NCBI GenBank assembly: GCA_035524795.1
Contig: DATKOF010000008.1
Location: forward strand, 1-55,223
Source: DATKOF01 sp035524795
Lineage (GTDB): Bacteria; Pseudomonadota; Gammaproteobacteria; Burkholderiales; SG8-41
Length of the DNA: 55,223 nucleotides
Reading direction: 5' to 3'
The position numbers were made by a program, and so were the translations under genes. Below, piece after piece: positions 10,110 to 18,178 of the stretch. Within the stretch, counting starts at the first letter, position 1, and every line of letters begins with the position of its first letter. The notes under the pieces were generated by a model. The model saw only the letters and a program-made list of their open reading frames with translations. It ran no database searches and was not told where the DNA came from.

Positions 10110-11546
10110 ATGCGTAATCGGCTGCAACAACTTGGACTGGTCGCGCTGGGCGTCATCGTCGGCGTGATGCTGTCCCTCAATTTTTCGGCGGTCGCCCAGC
10201 ACGAAACGCCCAGCAGCCCGCTGCCGGTCGAGGAACTGCGCACGCTGGCCGAGGTATTCGGTCGCATCAAGAGCGATTATGTCGAGCCGGTCGACGACAA
10301 GAAACTGATCACCGGCGCCATCAACGGCATGGTGTCCGACCTCGATCCGCACTCGGCCTACCTCGAGGGCGAGGATTACCGCGATCTTGAAGTCGGCACC
10401 AAGGGTGAATTCGGCGGCCTCGGCATCGAGGTCGGGATGGAGGACGGCTTCGTCAAGGTTGTCTCGCCGATCGACGATTCGCCGGCCGCGCGCGCCGACA
10501 TCAAGCCCGGCGACCTGATCGTCAAACTCGACGACACCGCGGTCAAGGGCATGACGCTCGCCGACGCGGTCAAGCGCATGCGCGGCAAGCCCGACACCAA
10601 GATCACGCTGACCATCGTGCGCAAGGGCAATCCGAAGCCGCTGGTGGTCACGCTGACGCGCGCGATCATCAAGATTCAGAGCGTGAAATCGACGCTGCTC
10701 GAACCCGGCTACGTCTATCTGCGCATCACGCAGTTCCAGGAACATACCGGCGAAAACCTGGCGAAGGCGATCGACACGCTGTTCAAGAAGAACGACGGCC
10801 CGGTCAAGGGCATCGTGCTCGACCTGCGCAACGACCCGGGCGGGCTGCTGAACGGCGCGGTTGCGGTATCGGCCACGTTCCTGCCGAAGGACGCGCTGGT
10901 CGTCTACACCGATGGCCGCACCGAGGATTCGAAGATGCGGCTGACCGCGAGTCCCGATAACTATCTGCGCGGCGATTCCTCCGATTATCTGCAGGGCCTG
11001 CCGGCGACGGTCAAGAACGCGCCGCTGGTGGTGCTGGTCAACGGCGGCTCGGCATCGGCGTCGGAAATCGTCGCCGGCGCGCTGCAGGACCACAAGCGCG
11101 CGGTAATCATGGGACAGCAGACTTTCGGCAAGGCCTCGGTGCAGACGATCCTGCCGCTCAGCAACAACGCGGCGCTCAAGCTGACCACCGCGCGCTACTA
11201 CACGCCGAACGGGCGCTCGATCCAGGCCAAGGGCATCGTTCCCGACATCGCGCTCGACGACGGGTCGTCCGGAGACGACAGCGCGCTCAAGCTGCGCGAA
11301 GCCGATCTCGACCGCCATCTGCTCGAGCAGTTTTCGGCCAAGACCGACGAACAGACGAAAAAGGACGCATCCGCCAATGTCTTCGGCTTCAAACCGGCGC
11401 CGCGGCCCAAGCTGACCGAACAACAGAAGGCGGCGCTCAAAGTCGACCCCGGCCAGGTCGTCTCCAAGAACGACTACGAGCTTTCGCAGGCCGTCGCGTT
11501 CCTGAAAAGCGGCAAGATCAGCGCGCTGGCCGCCGCCAAAAACTGA
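10110..11546 (+). CDS. ctpA: Carboxyl-terminal processing protease, S41 family
   Basis: 478 residues. An N-terminal membrane anchor or signal peptide (residues 8-30) is followed by a PDZ domain (about 85-165, GGLGIEVGMEDGFVKV start) and the S41 tail-protease core. The catalytic Ser is S314 in GGSASASE and the general-base Lys is K341 in FGKASVQ. It acts in the periplasm on protein C-termini. The ATG at 10110 was preferred over one at 10056 because it places the signal peptide at the N-terminus. It starts 35 nt after envC and ends before a strong terminator. Confidence 0.93.
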   Translation: MRNRLQQLGLVALGVIVGVMLSLNFSAVAQHETPSSPLPVEELRTLAEVFGRIKSDYVEPVDDKKLITGAINGMVSDLDPHSAYLEGEDYRDLEVGTKGEFGGLGIEVGMEDGFVKVVSPIDDSPAARADIKPGDLIVKLDDTAVKGMTLADAVKRMRGKPDTKITLTIVRKGNPKPLVVTLTRAIIKIQSVKSTLLEPGYVYLRITQFQEHTGENLAKAIDTLFKKNDGPVKGIVLDLRNDPGGLLNGAVAVSATFLPKDALVVYTDGRTEDSKMRLTASPDNYLRGDSSDYLQGLPATVKNAPLVVLVNGGSASASEIVAGALQDHKRAVIMGQQTFGKASVQTILPLSNNAALKLTTARYYTPNGRSIQAKGIVPDIALDDGSSGDDSALKLREADLDRHLLEQFSAKTDEQTKKDASANVFGFKPAPRPKLTEQQKAALKVDPGQVVSKNDYELSQAVAFLKSGKISALAAAKN

Positions 11547-11567
11547 ACACCCGTTCTGCAATTCTCC

Positions 11568-11599
11568 AAAACGCCCGGTTTCACCGGGCGTTTTGTTTT
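11568..11599 (+). terminator. Rho-independent terminator after ctpA
   Basis: A perfect 12-bp stem (11568-11579 with 11583-11594, core ACGCCCGGT/ACCGGGCGT) has a 3-nt loop and runs into a T-rich tract. It lies 21 nt after the ctpA stop and just before moeB, so moeB probably has its own promoter or lives on read-through. Confidence 0.92.
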
Positions 11600-11615
11600 G
11601 GGGCATACTGCTCTC

Positions 11616-12377
11616 GTGAATGACGATCAGTTGCTCCGCTACAGCCGCCATATTCTGCTGCCGCAGGTCGGCGTCGAGGGGCAGCGCCGGCTGAATGCCG
11701 CGCATGCGCTGATCGTCGGCGTCGGCGGGCTCGGTTCGCCGGCGGCGATCTACCTCGCGGCCGCCGGCGTCGGCACGCTGACGCTGTGCGACGGCGAGCA
11801 GGTGGACCTGACCAACCTGCAGCGCCAGATCGCGCACCGCAGCGACGCGGTCGGCGCAGCCAAAGTCGAATCGGCGCGGCGCACGCTCGCCGCGCTCAAT
11901 CCGGAAGTCGAGATCCGCGCACTGGGCGAGCGCGCTGACGGCGCGCGGCTGATGGAACTGGCGCGCGCGGCCGACGTGGTGCTCGACTGCAGCGACAATT
12001 TCGCGACGCGCCATGCGCTCAACCGCGCCTGCGTCACGCAGCGCCGGCCGCTGGTATCGGGCGCCGCGGTGCGTTTCGACGGCCAGCTCGCGGTGTTCGA
12101 CCTGCGCGATGCGGCAGCGCCGTGCTACGCCTGCCTGTTCCCCGAACGCGGTGACAACGAGGACATGCCGTGCGCGGTGATGGGCGTATTCGCGCCGCTG
12201 ACCGGAATCATCGGCGCGATGCAGGCGGCGGAAACGCTGAAGCTGCTGATCGGGATCGAGGATGGACTCAGCGGCCGCTTGCTGCGGCTCGACGCGCTGA
12301 CGATGGAAGCGCGCGTCGCGCGCGTCGCGCGCGATCCGGCGTGCGGGGTGTGCGGCGCGCGCGCCGCGGTGTCATGA
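11616..12377 (+). CDS. moeB: E1-like adenylyltransferase, MoeB/ThiF/HesA family
   Basis: 253 residues. The start is taken as GTG at 11616; a TTG at 11598 would lie inside the terminator. The family start pattern LLRYSRHILLPQVG is followed by the nucleotide site VGVGGLGSPAAIYLAAAGVG and the DLTNLQRQI motif. The zinc pairs are CYAC (near residue 177) and CGVC at the C-terminus. These enzymes adenylate the C-terminus of a small sulfur carrier (MoaD or ThiS) for molybdopterin or thiamine synthesis. No rhodanese domain is attached. The choice between MoeB and ThiF cannot be made from this gene alone; MoeB is the usual name in this gene order. Confidence 0.87.
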   Translation: MNDDQLLRYSRHILLPQVGVEGQRRLNAAHALIVGVGGLGSPAAIYLAAAGVGTLTLCDGEQVDLTNLQRQIAHRSDAVGAAKVESARRTLAALNPEVEIRALGERADGARLMELARAADVVLDCSDNFATRHALNRACVTQRRPLVSGAAVRFDGQLAVFDLRDAAAPCYACLFPERGDNEDMPCAVMGVFAPLTGIIGAMQAAETLKLLIGIEDGLSGRLLRLDALTMEARVARVARDPACGVCGARAAVS

Positions 12378-12653
12378 CGAGGCGGGCGGCGCGAGCAGCG
12401 CTTCGAGGTCTTTCTTAATCTGTTCGACGTTGGGCCCGGCGCGTCCCTGGCACTGCAGCAACACGCGCGACGGGAGCTCGGCGAGCGTCGGCGGGCGGTT
12501 GTTGGCGCGGATTTTCGCCGCGCTGTCGAGCGCCGGCGCCAGATGCGTCCCTTTGAAGCCGGCCTTCGAACTTTCGATCGCGTCGATGATCGCCTGCTGC
12601 GAACGCGCGATGCCGATCAGGATTTCCGCCAGCTGGTGGGTGGTCAGGTTCAT
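12372..12653 (-). CDS. Small conserved-looking protein of unknown function
   Basis: 93 residues; I do not recognise the family. It is mostly helical by composition (HQLAEILIGIARSQQAIID), without signal peptide or membrane segment, and has a Pro-rich centre (NNRPPTLAELP) and an acidic C-terminal helix. Two adjacent ATGs exist; the second (12653) lies 4 nt after GGAGG and is preferred. The gene is convergent with moeB, their ends overlapping by 6 nt, and is preceded by slmA with a 25-nt gap, so it may belong to the argB-slmA transcript. Confidence 0.6.
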   Translation of the reverse strand: MNLTTHQLAEILIGIARSQQAIIDAIESSKAGFKGTHLAPALDSAAKIRANNRPPTLAELPSRVLLQCQGRAGPNVEQIKKDLEALLAPPASS

Positions 12654-12678
12654 CATGCCTCCATTGCGACGATATTGT

Positions 12679-13251
12679 TCATTTCAGCAGCGCCGGTGAC
12701 TGTTCCTTCCAGTACTGGAGCGGATCGCGCTTGAATCCGCTTTTCGCGAACTGGTGCCAGCGACCGGTCACGAAACTCATGATCAGGTTGGCCTGCGCGG
12801 AAGCATCGAGCGCGGCCGGCAGCTCGTTCTGTCCCGCGGCGAAGCGCAGCGCCTGTTTCAGCGTTGCCTCGACTCGGTCGTGCAGCTGATTGATGCGCTG
12901 CTGCAGGCGCTCGTGCTCGTGCACCAGCGCGTCGCCGATCAGCACCCGCGTCATGCCGCGGTTCTTCTGCGCGAAGCCGAGCAGCATCGCGGTGATCGCC
13001 TCGATCTGCCTGACCCCGCTTTTTTCCTCGGCGGTGATCTTGTTGATCAGCCCGAACAGCGTGTCCTCGATGAACTCGATCAATCCCTCGAACATCTGCG
13101 CCTTGCTCGCGAAATGGCGGTAGAGCGCGGCTTCCGATACGTCGAGTCTGGCGGCCAGCGCTGCGGTGGTGATCTTTTCCGCGGCCGGCGCTTCGAGCAT
13201 GCCGGCCAGCGTTTGCAGGATCTGCAGTTTGCGGTCGCCGCGCTTTCCCAT
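12679..13251 (-). CDS. slmA: Nucleoid occlusion factor SlmA (TetR family)
   Basis: 190 residues. An N-terminal TetR helix-turn-helix (about 10-60) contains ITTAALAARLDVSEAALYRHFASK, very like Escherichia coli SlmA, followed by MFEGLIEFIEDTLF and the RVLIGDALVHEHERLQQRINQLHDR region that is also SlmA-like. SlmA binds specific chromosomal sites and blocks FtsZ ring assembly over the nucleoid. It follows argB by 11 nt on the same strand, a common betaproteobacterial pairing. No ligand-dependent role is implied. Confidence 0.9.
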   Translation of the reverse strand: MGKRGDRKLQILQTLAGMLEAPAAEKITTAALAARLDVSEAALYRHFASKAQMFEGLIEFIEDTLFGLINKITAEEKSGVRQIEAITAMLLGFAQKNRGMTRVLIGDALVHEHERLQQRINQLHDRVEATLKQALRFAAGQNELPAALDASAQANLIMSFVTGRWHQFAKSGFKRDPLQYWKEQSPALLK

Positions 13252-13262
13252 GTTCCCGCTCC

Positions 13263-14144
13263 CTAGCGCCGCTTGATCAGCGTGCCGACGCCCTCGTTGG
13301 TCAGGATTTCCAGCAGCAGCGCGTGCTCGACGCGGCCGTCGATGATGTGGCAGGCATTGACGCCGTTCTTCACCGCTTCGAGCGCCGAGCCGATCTTCGG
13401 CAGCATGCCGCCGGAAATCGTGCCGTCGGCGAACAGTTCATCGACCTTCTTCGCGGTCAGCCCGGTCAGCAGGTTGCCGTTCTTGTCGAGTACGCCCGGC
13501 GTGTTGGTCAACACCACCAGCTTTTCGGCCTTCAGGATTTCGGCGATCTTGCCGGCGACCAGATCGGCGTTGATGTTGTAGGTCTCGCCGTTCTTGCCGA
13601 CGCCGACCGGCGCGATCACCGGTACGAAGTTCTGCGCGGTCAGCAACTGCACCACTTCGGGATCGATCGCCTCGACCTCGCCGACGTGACCGATGTCGAT
13701 CAGCTCCTCGTCCTTGCCGCGCACCATCATCTTGCGCGCGCGGATCAGCGGGCCGTCGGTGCCGGACAGTCCCACCGCGCGGCCGCCGTGCTGATTGATC
13801 AGATTCACGATGTCGGTGTTGACCTGGCCGCCGAGCACCATCTCGACCACGTCCATCGTTTCGGCGTCGGTCACGCGCATGCCCTGCACGAACTCGCCTT
13901 TCTTGCCGACCTTCTTCAGCTGGTCGTCGATCTGCGGCCCGCCGCCGTGCACGATCACCGGGTTGATGCCGACCAGCTTCAGCAGCACGACGTCGCTCGC
14001 GAAGCTGTGCTTGAGCCTGTCGTCGGTCATCGCGTTGCCGCCGTATTTGACGACGATGGTCTTGCCGTGGAAACGCTGGATGTACGGCAGCGCCTCGGCG
14101 AGGACTTTCGCCTTCAGCTCGGCAGTGGTTCCGGTCAGCGCCAT
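13263..14144 (-). CDS. argB: Acetylglutamate kinase
   Basis: 293 residues. Family motifs are VVKYGGNAM near residue 32, VHGGGPQID, the GLSGTDGPLIRA stretch, and NINADLVAGKIAEIL near the substrate site. The enzyme phosphorylates N-acetyl-L-glutamate, the committed step of arginine synthesis by the acetylated route. The N-terminal helix seen in arginine-inhibited hexameric enzymes appears present (LKAKVLAEALPYI), so feedback inhibition by arginine is plausible. It heads the argB-slmA unit. Confidence 0.96.
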   Translation of the reverse strand: MALTGTTAELKAKVLAEALPYIQRFHGKTIVVKYGGNAMTDDRLKHSFASDVVLLKLVGINPVIVHGGGPQIDDQLKKVGKKGEFVQGMRVTDAETMDVVEMVLGGQVNTDIVNLINQHGGRAVGLSGTDGPLIRARKMMVRGKDEELIDIGHVGEVEAIDPEVVQLLTAQNFVPVIAPVGVGKNGETYNINADLVAGKIAEILKAEKLVVLTNTPGVLDKNGNLLTGLTAKKVDELFADGTISGGMLPKIGSALEAVKNGVNACHIIDGRVEHALLLEILTNEGVGTLIKRR

Positions 14145-14202
14145 CGGTCGGGGATCACAGGGTTAGTGAATCCCAACTATTCTACACAAAGATTGAAATT
14201 CA

Positions 14203-14309
14203 GCCACAGAGAGCACAGAGGACACGGAGAGAAAATCACCCCCCCCGTTTATTACCGCTGTTTATTTCAGTTCAAAGGTTTTCTCTGTGTCCTCTGTGCT
14301 CTCTGTGGC
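14203..14309. repeat. Long inverted repeat, probably a dispersed element
   Basis: Two arms of about 31-33 bp (14203-14235 and 14279-14309) are complementary except for a two-base indel, with a 43-nt spacer that contains a C8 tract. The arms are built of CACAGAG-type units. Directly downstream is a second low-complexity stretch (CGCGCCTCTGCGTTTCTGCGG). Such sequences occur as many dispersed copies in proteobacterial intergenic regions, but the copy number here cannot be seen. The element lies between argB and hsp20 and takes up most of that 264-nt gap. Confidence 0.8.
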
Positions 14310-14355
14310 CAGATCTTTCCGGCTTCTCCGCGCCTCTGCGTTTCTGCGGTTCAAT

Positions 14356-14396
14356 AAAAAAGGCGGCGGGCCTTGCGGCCGGCCGCCCTTTCTTTG
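14356..14396 (-). terminator. Terminator hairpin downstream of hsp20
   Basis: On the minus strand an imperfect GC-rich stem of about 13 bp (GGGCGGCCGGCC paired with GGCCCGCCGCC) is followed by a run of six T. It lies 13 nt past the hsp20 stop. A weaker T-rich run on the other side could let it work in both directions. Confidence 0.6.
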
Positions 14397-14408
14397 CTGC
14401 CGGGGAAA

Positions 14409-14843
14409 TTACTGGATGTTGATGCGTTTGTTTGCCGCCGGGGCCTTCTTCGGCAGCGTCAGTTCAAGGATGCCGTCCGCGTATCTGGCCTGCGTCGCGT
14501 TCTGATCCACTTCCTGGCCCAGCGTGAAACCGCGATAGACCTTGCCGTAATAGCGTTCGGAACGCAGCACTTTCTCGCCTTCCTTGATCTCTTTTTCGTT
14601 CTTCACTTCGGCGCTGATTTCGACCTGGTTGCCTTCGATCGAGACGTTGATGTCTTCCTTCCTGACTCCGGGAATTTCCGCGCGCACGACGTAGTTCCTG
14701 TCGTTCTCGGAAACATCGACGCGGATCTGTGCCGGCACCGCATTTTCGTTCTCAAAACGGACCGGGCGCACGAAAAAACCGCGCATCAGGTCATCGAATA
14801 CGCTGTCGAGCGCATTGACGTTGTAACGTGTAACGTTGGCCAT
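14409..14843 (-). CDS. Small heat-shock protein, Hsp20/alpha-crystallin family
   Basis: 144 residues with the family layout: a variable N-terminal arm (1-40), an alpha-crystallin domain (about 42-130, with YVVRAEIPGVRKEDINVSIEG and the GILELTLPKK signature), and a C-terminal extension ending RINIQ, which carries the I-x-I-type anchoring motif. It is an ATP-independent holdase. AAAGGAG lies before the ATG, and a good sigma-32-type promoter lies 56-83 nt upstream. Confidence 0.95.
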   Translation of the reverse strand: MANVTRYNVNALDSVFDDLMRGFFVRPVRFENENAVPAQIRVDVSENDRNYVVRAEIPGVRKEDINVSIEGNQVEISAEVKNEKEIKEGEKVLRSERYYGKVYRGFTLGQEVDQNATQARYADGILELTLPKKAPAANKRINIQ

Positions 14844-14898
14844 GACTTGCTCTCCTTTAATCTGATGATAATGAGGGTCGGTTGAAACCGTGTCTCCG

Positions 14899-14926
14899 AT
14901 ATAGGTATTGCCGGCCGCATTTCAAG
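14899..14926 (-). promoter_or_regulatory. Sigma-32 (heat-shock) promoter of hsp20
   Basis: On the minus strand CTTGAAA (14926-14920) and CCTATAT (14905-14899) are separated by 14 nt, close to the sigma-32 consensus CTTGAAA / CCCCATNT with 11-16 nt spacing. The position fits transcription of hsp20 with a short leader. Confidence 0.72.
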
Positions 14927-15008
14927 TCTGCGCGCGCGATATTTTGCCGCGCTTGAATCGCGGCAAAAAACGCCGTAGATTGCGGCATCTTCCGCCGTTT
15001 CAAGCCCT

Positions 15009-15563
15009 GTGACCGCCGACAGTCTCGAGCAGTACCGCCCCTACCTGCTGCGCTACGCGCTGCTGCAATTGCGCGATCAGCAGCTGGCCGGCGATGTGGT
15101 GCAGGAAACGCTGCTCGCCGCGCTCGACGGCGCGGTGTTCTCCGGCAAATCGTCGCGCAAGACCTGGCTGACCGGCATCCTCAAGCACAAGATCATCGAC
15201 GTGCTGCGACGGCAGGCGCGCGAACGGCCGCTCGCCGACGGCGACGACGCATCGGAAGCCGAGGCGGTCGACGCGCTGTTCGCCGACGACGGCCACTGGC
15301 GGCAATTCCCGGCCGACTGGGGCGATCCGGAAAAGTCGTTCGAGGACAAGAAATTCCGCGAGGTGTTCGAAATGTGCGCGCGCGTGATGCCGCAGCGGCT
15401 GGCGCGCGCGTTCACGATGCGCGAGGTGATGGAGCTGTCGACCGACGAAATCTGCAAGGAACTGATGGTGACCCCGACCAACCTGTGGGTGATGCTGCAT
15501 CGCGCGCGGCTGCTGCTGCGCGAATGCCTCGAGATCAAATGGTTCGGCAACAAGGGCGCGTGA
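15009..15563 (+). CDS. Sigma-70 family RNA polymerase sigma factor (ECF-type)
   Basis: 184 residues from GTG. Region 2 is clear (about 8-70, with LQLRDQQLAGDVVQETLLAAL and TWLTGILKHKIIDVLRRQ). A spacer of about 45 residues follows, then region 4 (about 115-170, MREVMELSTDEICKELMVT followed by LWVMLHRARLLLRECL). There are no regions 1 or 3. The stop is followed one base later by the start of a zinc-finger anti-sigma-like gene, so the two form a pair. The regulon is unknown. No strong Shine-Dalgarno site is seen. Confidence 0.88.
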   Translation: MTADSLEQYRPYLLRYALLQLRDQQLAGDVVQETLLAALDGAVFSGKSSRKTWLTGILKHKIIDVLRRQARERPLADGDDASEAEAVDALFADDGHWRQFPADWGDPEKSFEDKKFREVFEMCARVMPQRLARAFTMREVMELSTDEICKELMVTPTNLWVMLHRARLLLRECLEIKWFGNKGA

Positions 15564-15564
15564 G

Positions 15565-15762
15565 ATGAACTGGTTCGAATTGACGTGCAGGGAAGCGAGC
15601 GTGCTGCTGTCACAGGCGCAGGAGCGCCGGCTCGGCTGGTCCGAGCGGCTCGGGCTGCGGCTGCATCTGCTCGCCTGCGACGGCTGCACTCATTTCCGCG
15701 AACAACTGCGCTTCATCCGCGCCGCGGTACGCCGCATCCGCGACAACGAACTTCCCGAATGA
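15565..15762 (+). CDS. Zinc-finger (zf-HC2-like) anti-sigma-type protein
   Basis: 65 residues. HLLACDGC (residues 37-44) gives the HxxxCxxC zinc motif of zf-HC2/anti-sigma domains, preceded by the CREASVLLSQAQERRL helix often seen in this family. No membrane segment follows, so it is a soluble form. It probably holds the preceding sigma factor inactive until a redox or other signal, by analogy with zinc anti-sigma factors. It starts one base after the sigma stop. Confidence 0.82.
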   Translation: MNWFELTCREASVLLSQAQERRLGWSERLGLRLHLLACDGCTHFREQLRFIRAAVRRIRDNELPE

Positions 15763-15805
15763 AACCGGGCCGGCCGGACGCCGGCCGCCCTGCTAAAATC
15801 GGCGC

Positions 15806-16669
15806 ATGGCCAGCGACATCATTTATCTGAACGGCGACTTCATGCCGCTCAATGACGCGCGCGTGCCGGTGCTCGACCGCGGCTTCATCTTCGGCGACGG
15901 CGTATATGAAGTGATCCCGGTCTATTCGCGGCGGCCATTCCGGCTGCCGGAACACCTGCGGCGGCTACAGCACAGCCTGAACGCGATCCGGCTTGCCAAT
16001 CCGCTCTCCGACGATGAATGGTCGAAACTGATCGGTGAAACCATCGCGCGCAACGACGGCGACGACCAGTCGGTGTACTTGCAGATCACGCGCGGCGCGG
16101 CGAAGCGCGCGCACGAATTCCCGCACGACGCCAGGCCGACGGTGTTCATGATGAGCAGCCCGCTCGCCGCGCCGACGCGCGAACAGATCGAATCCGGCGT
16201 CGCCTGCATCACCGCGCCTGACTTCCGCTGGCTGCGCTGCGACATCAAGTCCATCGCGCTGCTTGCCAACTGCCTGCTGAAGCAGCTGGCGGTCGACGCC
16301 GGCGCCGCCGAAGTCGTGCTGCTGCGCGACGGCTTCCTGACCGAAGCGTCGGCGAGCAACGTATTCGTGGTGCGCGCCGGCACTTTGCTGGCGCCGCCGA
16401 AGGATCATCTGATCCTGCCCGGCATCACCTACGACGTCGTGCTCGAAATCGCCGCCGCCAACCGCATTCCGCATCAGGTGCGCCGCATCAGCGAGCACGA
16501 ATTGCGGAGCGCCGACGAAGTGTGGCTGTCGTCCTCGACCAAGGAAGTGCTGGCGGTGACCGCTCTCGACGGCAACGCGATCGGCGACGGCAAGCCCGGC
16601 GCGCTATTCCGGCGCATGCACGCGCTGTATCAGGATTTCAAGCAGACGGTGATGCGGCGCGCGGCCTGA
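15806..16669 (+). CDS. dat: D-amino-acid aminotransferase (class IV, PLP)
   Basis: 287 residues, fold-type IV aminotransferase. The start motif is IIYLNGDFMPLNDARVPVLDRGF, the PLP Lys is K148 in CDIKSIALL, and the EVVLLRDGFLTEASASNVF stretch binds the cofactor phosphate and substrate. The family moves amino groups between D-alanine and 2-oxo acids, giving D-glutamate for the cell wall. Branched-chain aminotransferase is the nearest alternative, but the length and the dat-ybeD-lipB-lipA context favour Dat. It starts 44 nt after the anti-sigma gene. Confidence 0.88.
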   Translation: MASDIIYLNGDFMPLNDARVPVLDRGFIFGDGVYEVIPVYSRRPFRLPEHLRRLQHSLNAIRLANPLSDDEWSKLIGETIARNDGDDQSVYLQITRGAAKRAHEFPHDARPTVFMMSSPLAAPTREQIESGVACITAPDFRWLRCDIKSIALLANCLLKQLAVDAGAAEVVLLRDGFLTEASASNVFVVRAGTLLAPPKDHLILPGITYDVVLEIAAANRIPHQVRRISEHELRSADEVWLSSSTKEVLAVTALDGNAIGDGKPGALFRRMHALYQDFKQTVMRRAA

Positions 16670-16677
16670 GCGGGATC

Positions 16678-16947
16678 ATGGATGATAACGCGCCGGGCGT
16701 CATTGAATATCCATGCGTGTTCCCGATCAAGATCATGGGCCACACGCAGAAGGGATTCGCGCAGGCGGTGCTTGAGATCGTCCAGCGTCACGCGCCCGAC
16801 TTCGACGGTTCGACGATGGAGATGAAAACCAGCAAGCACGGCAAGTATCTGAGCCTGACCTGCACCGTCAATGCCACCTCGCGCGAGCAGCTCGACGCGC
16901 TGTACCGCGAATTGTGCGACCATCCGATGGTGGTGATGGTGTTGTGA
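16678..16947 (+). CDS. ybeD: YbeD/DUF493 family protein
   Basis: 89 residues with the family pattern: IEYPCVFPIKIMG start, KYLSLTCTVNATSREQLDALYREL, and the hydrophobic end VVMVL. It is a small ferredoxin-like alpha/beta fold of unclear function that is constantly found beside lipB. The ATG at 16678 lies 9 nt after the dat stop; sequence upstream in this frame lies in dat. Confidence 0.92.
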   Translation: MDDNAPGVIEYPCVFPIKIMGHTQKGFAQAVLEIVQRHAPDFDGSTMEMKTSKHGKYLSLTCTVNATSREQLDALYRELCDHPMVVMVL

Positions 16948-16966
16948 CATTGACGAGGGGAAATTG

Positions 16967-17518
16967 ATGAAACGATTTGCCTTGTGGTTGACGATGATGA
17001 TGCCGGTCACCGCGCTGGCCGGCGGCGCCGCATTCACGCTCGAAAGCCCCGATATTCCGCACAATTCGCGCATCAAGGACGCGCAGGTGTTCAACGGTTT
17101 CGGCTGCACCGGCCAGAACGTGTCGCCGGCGCTGACGTGGAAAAACGCGCCGGCCGGCACCAAGAGCTTCGCGCTGCTGATGTACGATCCCGACGCGCCG
17201 ACCGGCAGCGGCTGGTGGCACTGGCTGGTTTACAACCTGCCGGCGTCGACGACTTCGCTGGCCGCCGGCGCCGGCAAGGCCGACGGCAGCGCATTGCCCG
17301 CCGGCGCGCTACAGGGCAACACCGATTTCGGCACGCCCGGCTATGGCGGCCCCTGCCCGCCGGTCGGCCACGGCATACATCATTACCAATTCACGCTCTA
17401 CGCGCTGAAAGTGGACAAGCTCGACGTGCCGGCGACCGCGACCGCCGCCTACATCGGCTACATGGCCAACGCCAACGCGCTCGCGAAAGCGAAATTCACC
17501 GGGCTTTACTCGCGCTGA
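16967..17518 (+). CDS. Exported PEBP family protein (YbhB/YbcL-like)
   Basis: 183 residues from the ATG preceded by GAGGGG. Signal peptide 1-19 (MKRFALWLTMMMPVTALAG). The mature part has the phosphatidylethanolamine-binding protein motifs ALLMYDPDAP (near 67) and GHGIHHYQFTLYAL (near 130), plus the typical NVSPALTWKNAP. The function of bacterial homologues is not settled; kinase-inhibitor or ligand-binding roles have been proposed. It is inserted between ybeD and lipB, which usually adjoin each other. Confidence 0.9.
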   Translation: MKRFALWLTMMMPVTALAGGAAFTLESPDIPHNSRIKDAQVFNGFGCTGQNVSPALTWKNAPAGTKSFALLMYDPDAPTGSGWWHWLVYNLPASTTSLAAGAGKADGSALPAGALQGNTDFGTPGYGGPCPPVGHGIHHYQFTLYALKVDKLDVPATATAAYIGYMANANALAKAKFTGLYSR

Positions 17519-17539
17519 TTTTGCCGTGACTGCCGCATC

Positions 17540-18178
17540 ATGACCGCCACTCCCGCCAACCTGCTGCCCGCCGTCGAAGTGCGCCATCTCGGTCGCGCCG
17601 GCTACGATCCGGTGTGGCAGGCGATGCGCGACTTAACCGCACGGCGCGATGCCGCGGCATCCGACGAGATCTGGCTGGTCGAGCATTCACCGGTCTATAC
17701 GCTCGGCGTCGCAGCGCGCGCGCAACATCTGCCGCGCTTCGACAACGGTATTCCGGTCGTCAAGACCGACCGCGGCGGCCAGATTACCTATCACGGCCCG
17801 GGTCAGCTCGTCGCCTACCTGCTGCTCGACCTGCGGCGGCGCGCCTTGAGCGTGCGTCCGCTCGTCACGCTGATGGAGCAGGCGATTGTCAACTTGCTTG
17901 CCGAATACAACATCGAAGCCACAGCGCGCCGCAATGCGCCGGGCGTCTATGTCGGCAACGCCAAGGTCGCCGCGCTCGGCCTGCGCATCCGGCGCGGTTG
18001 CTGCTATCACGGGCTCGCGCTCAACGTGGACATGGATTTGCGGCCGTTCGCCGCCATCGACCCGTGCGGCTATCCGGGACTTGCGGTCACGCAGTTGCGC
18101 GACCTCGGCGTCAGCGACGGCCTCGACACCGTCGGCGCGCGGCTGACGCAACATCTGCTGCAACAACTGAACGCATGA
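17540..18178 (+). CDS. lipB: Octanoyl-[acyl carrier protein]:protein transferase LipB
   Basis: 212 residues. RGGQITYHGPGQ (78-89), catalytic Lys K142 in NAKVAALG and catalytic Cys C176 in DPCGYPG are all present. It transfers octanoate from acyl carrier protein to lipoyl domains, such as those of the pyruvate dehydrogenase complex and of the lpdA product in this window. The stop overlaps the lipA ATG by 4 nt. Confidence 0.97.
   Translation: MTATPANLLPAVEVRHLGRAGYDPVWQAMRDLTARRDAAASDEIWLVEHSPVYTLGVAARAQHLPRFDNGIPVVKTDRGGQITYHGPGQLVAYLLLDLRRRALSVRPLVTLMEQAIVNLLAEYNIEATARRNAPGVYVGNAKVAALGLRIRRGCCYHGLALNVDMDLRPFAAIDPCGYPGLAVTQLRDLGVSDGLDTVGARLTQHLLQQLNA

Noticed and set aside
9894..12014. A 706-codon minus-strand frame opposite ctpA and moeB
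   Set aside because: Antisense shadow of high-GC genes; crosses a strong terminator and two gene borders.
14237..14246. C8 tract as phase-variable switch
   Set aside because: It lies in a non-coding spacer with no gene or promoter that it would switch.
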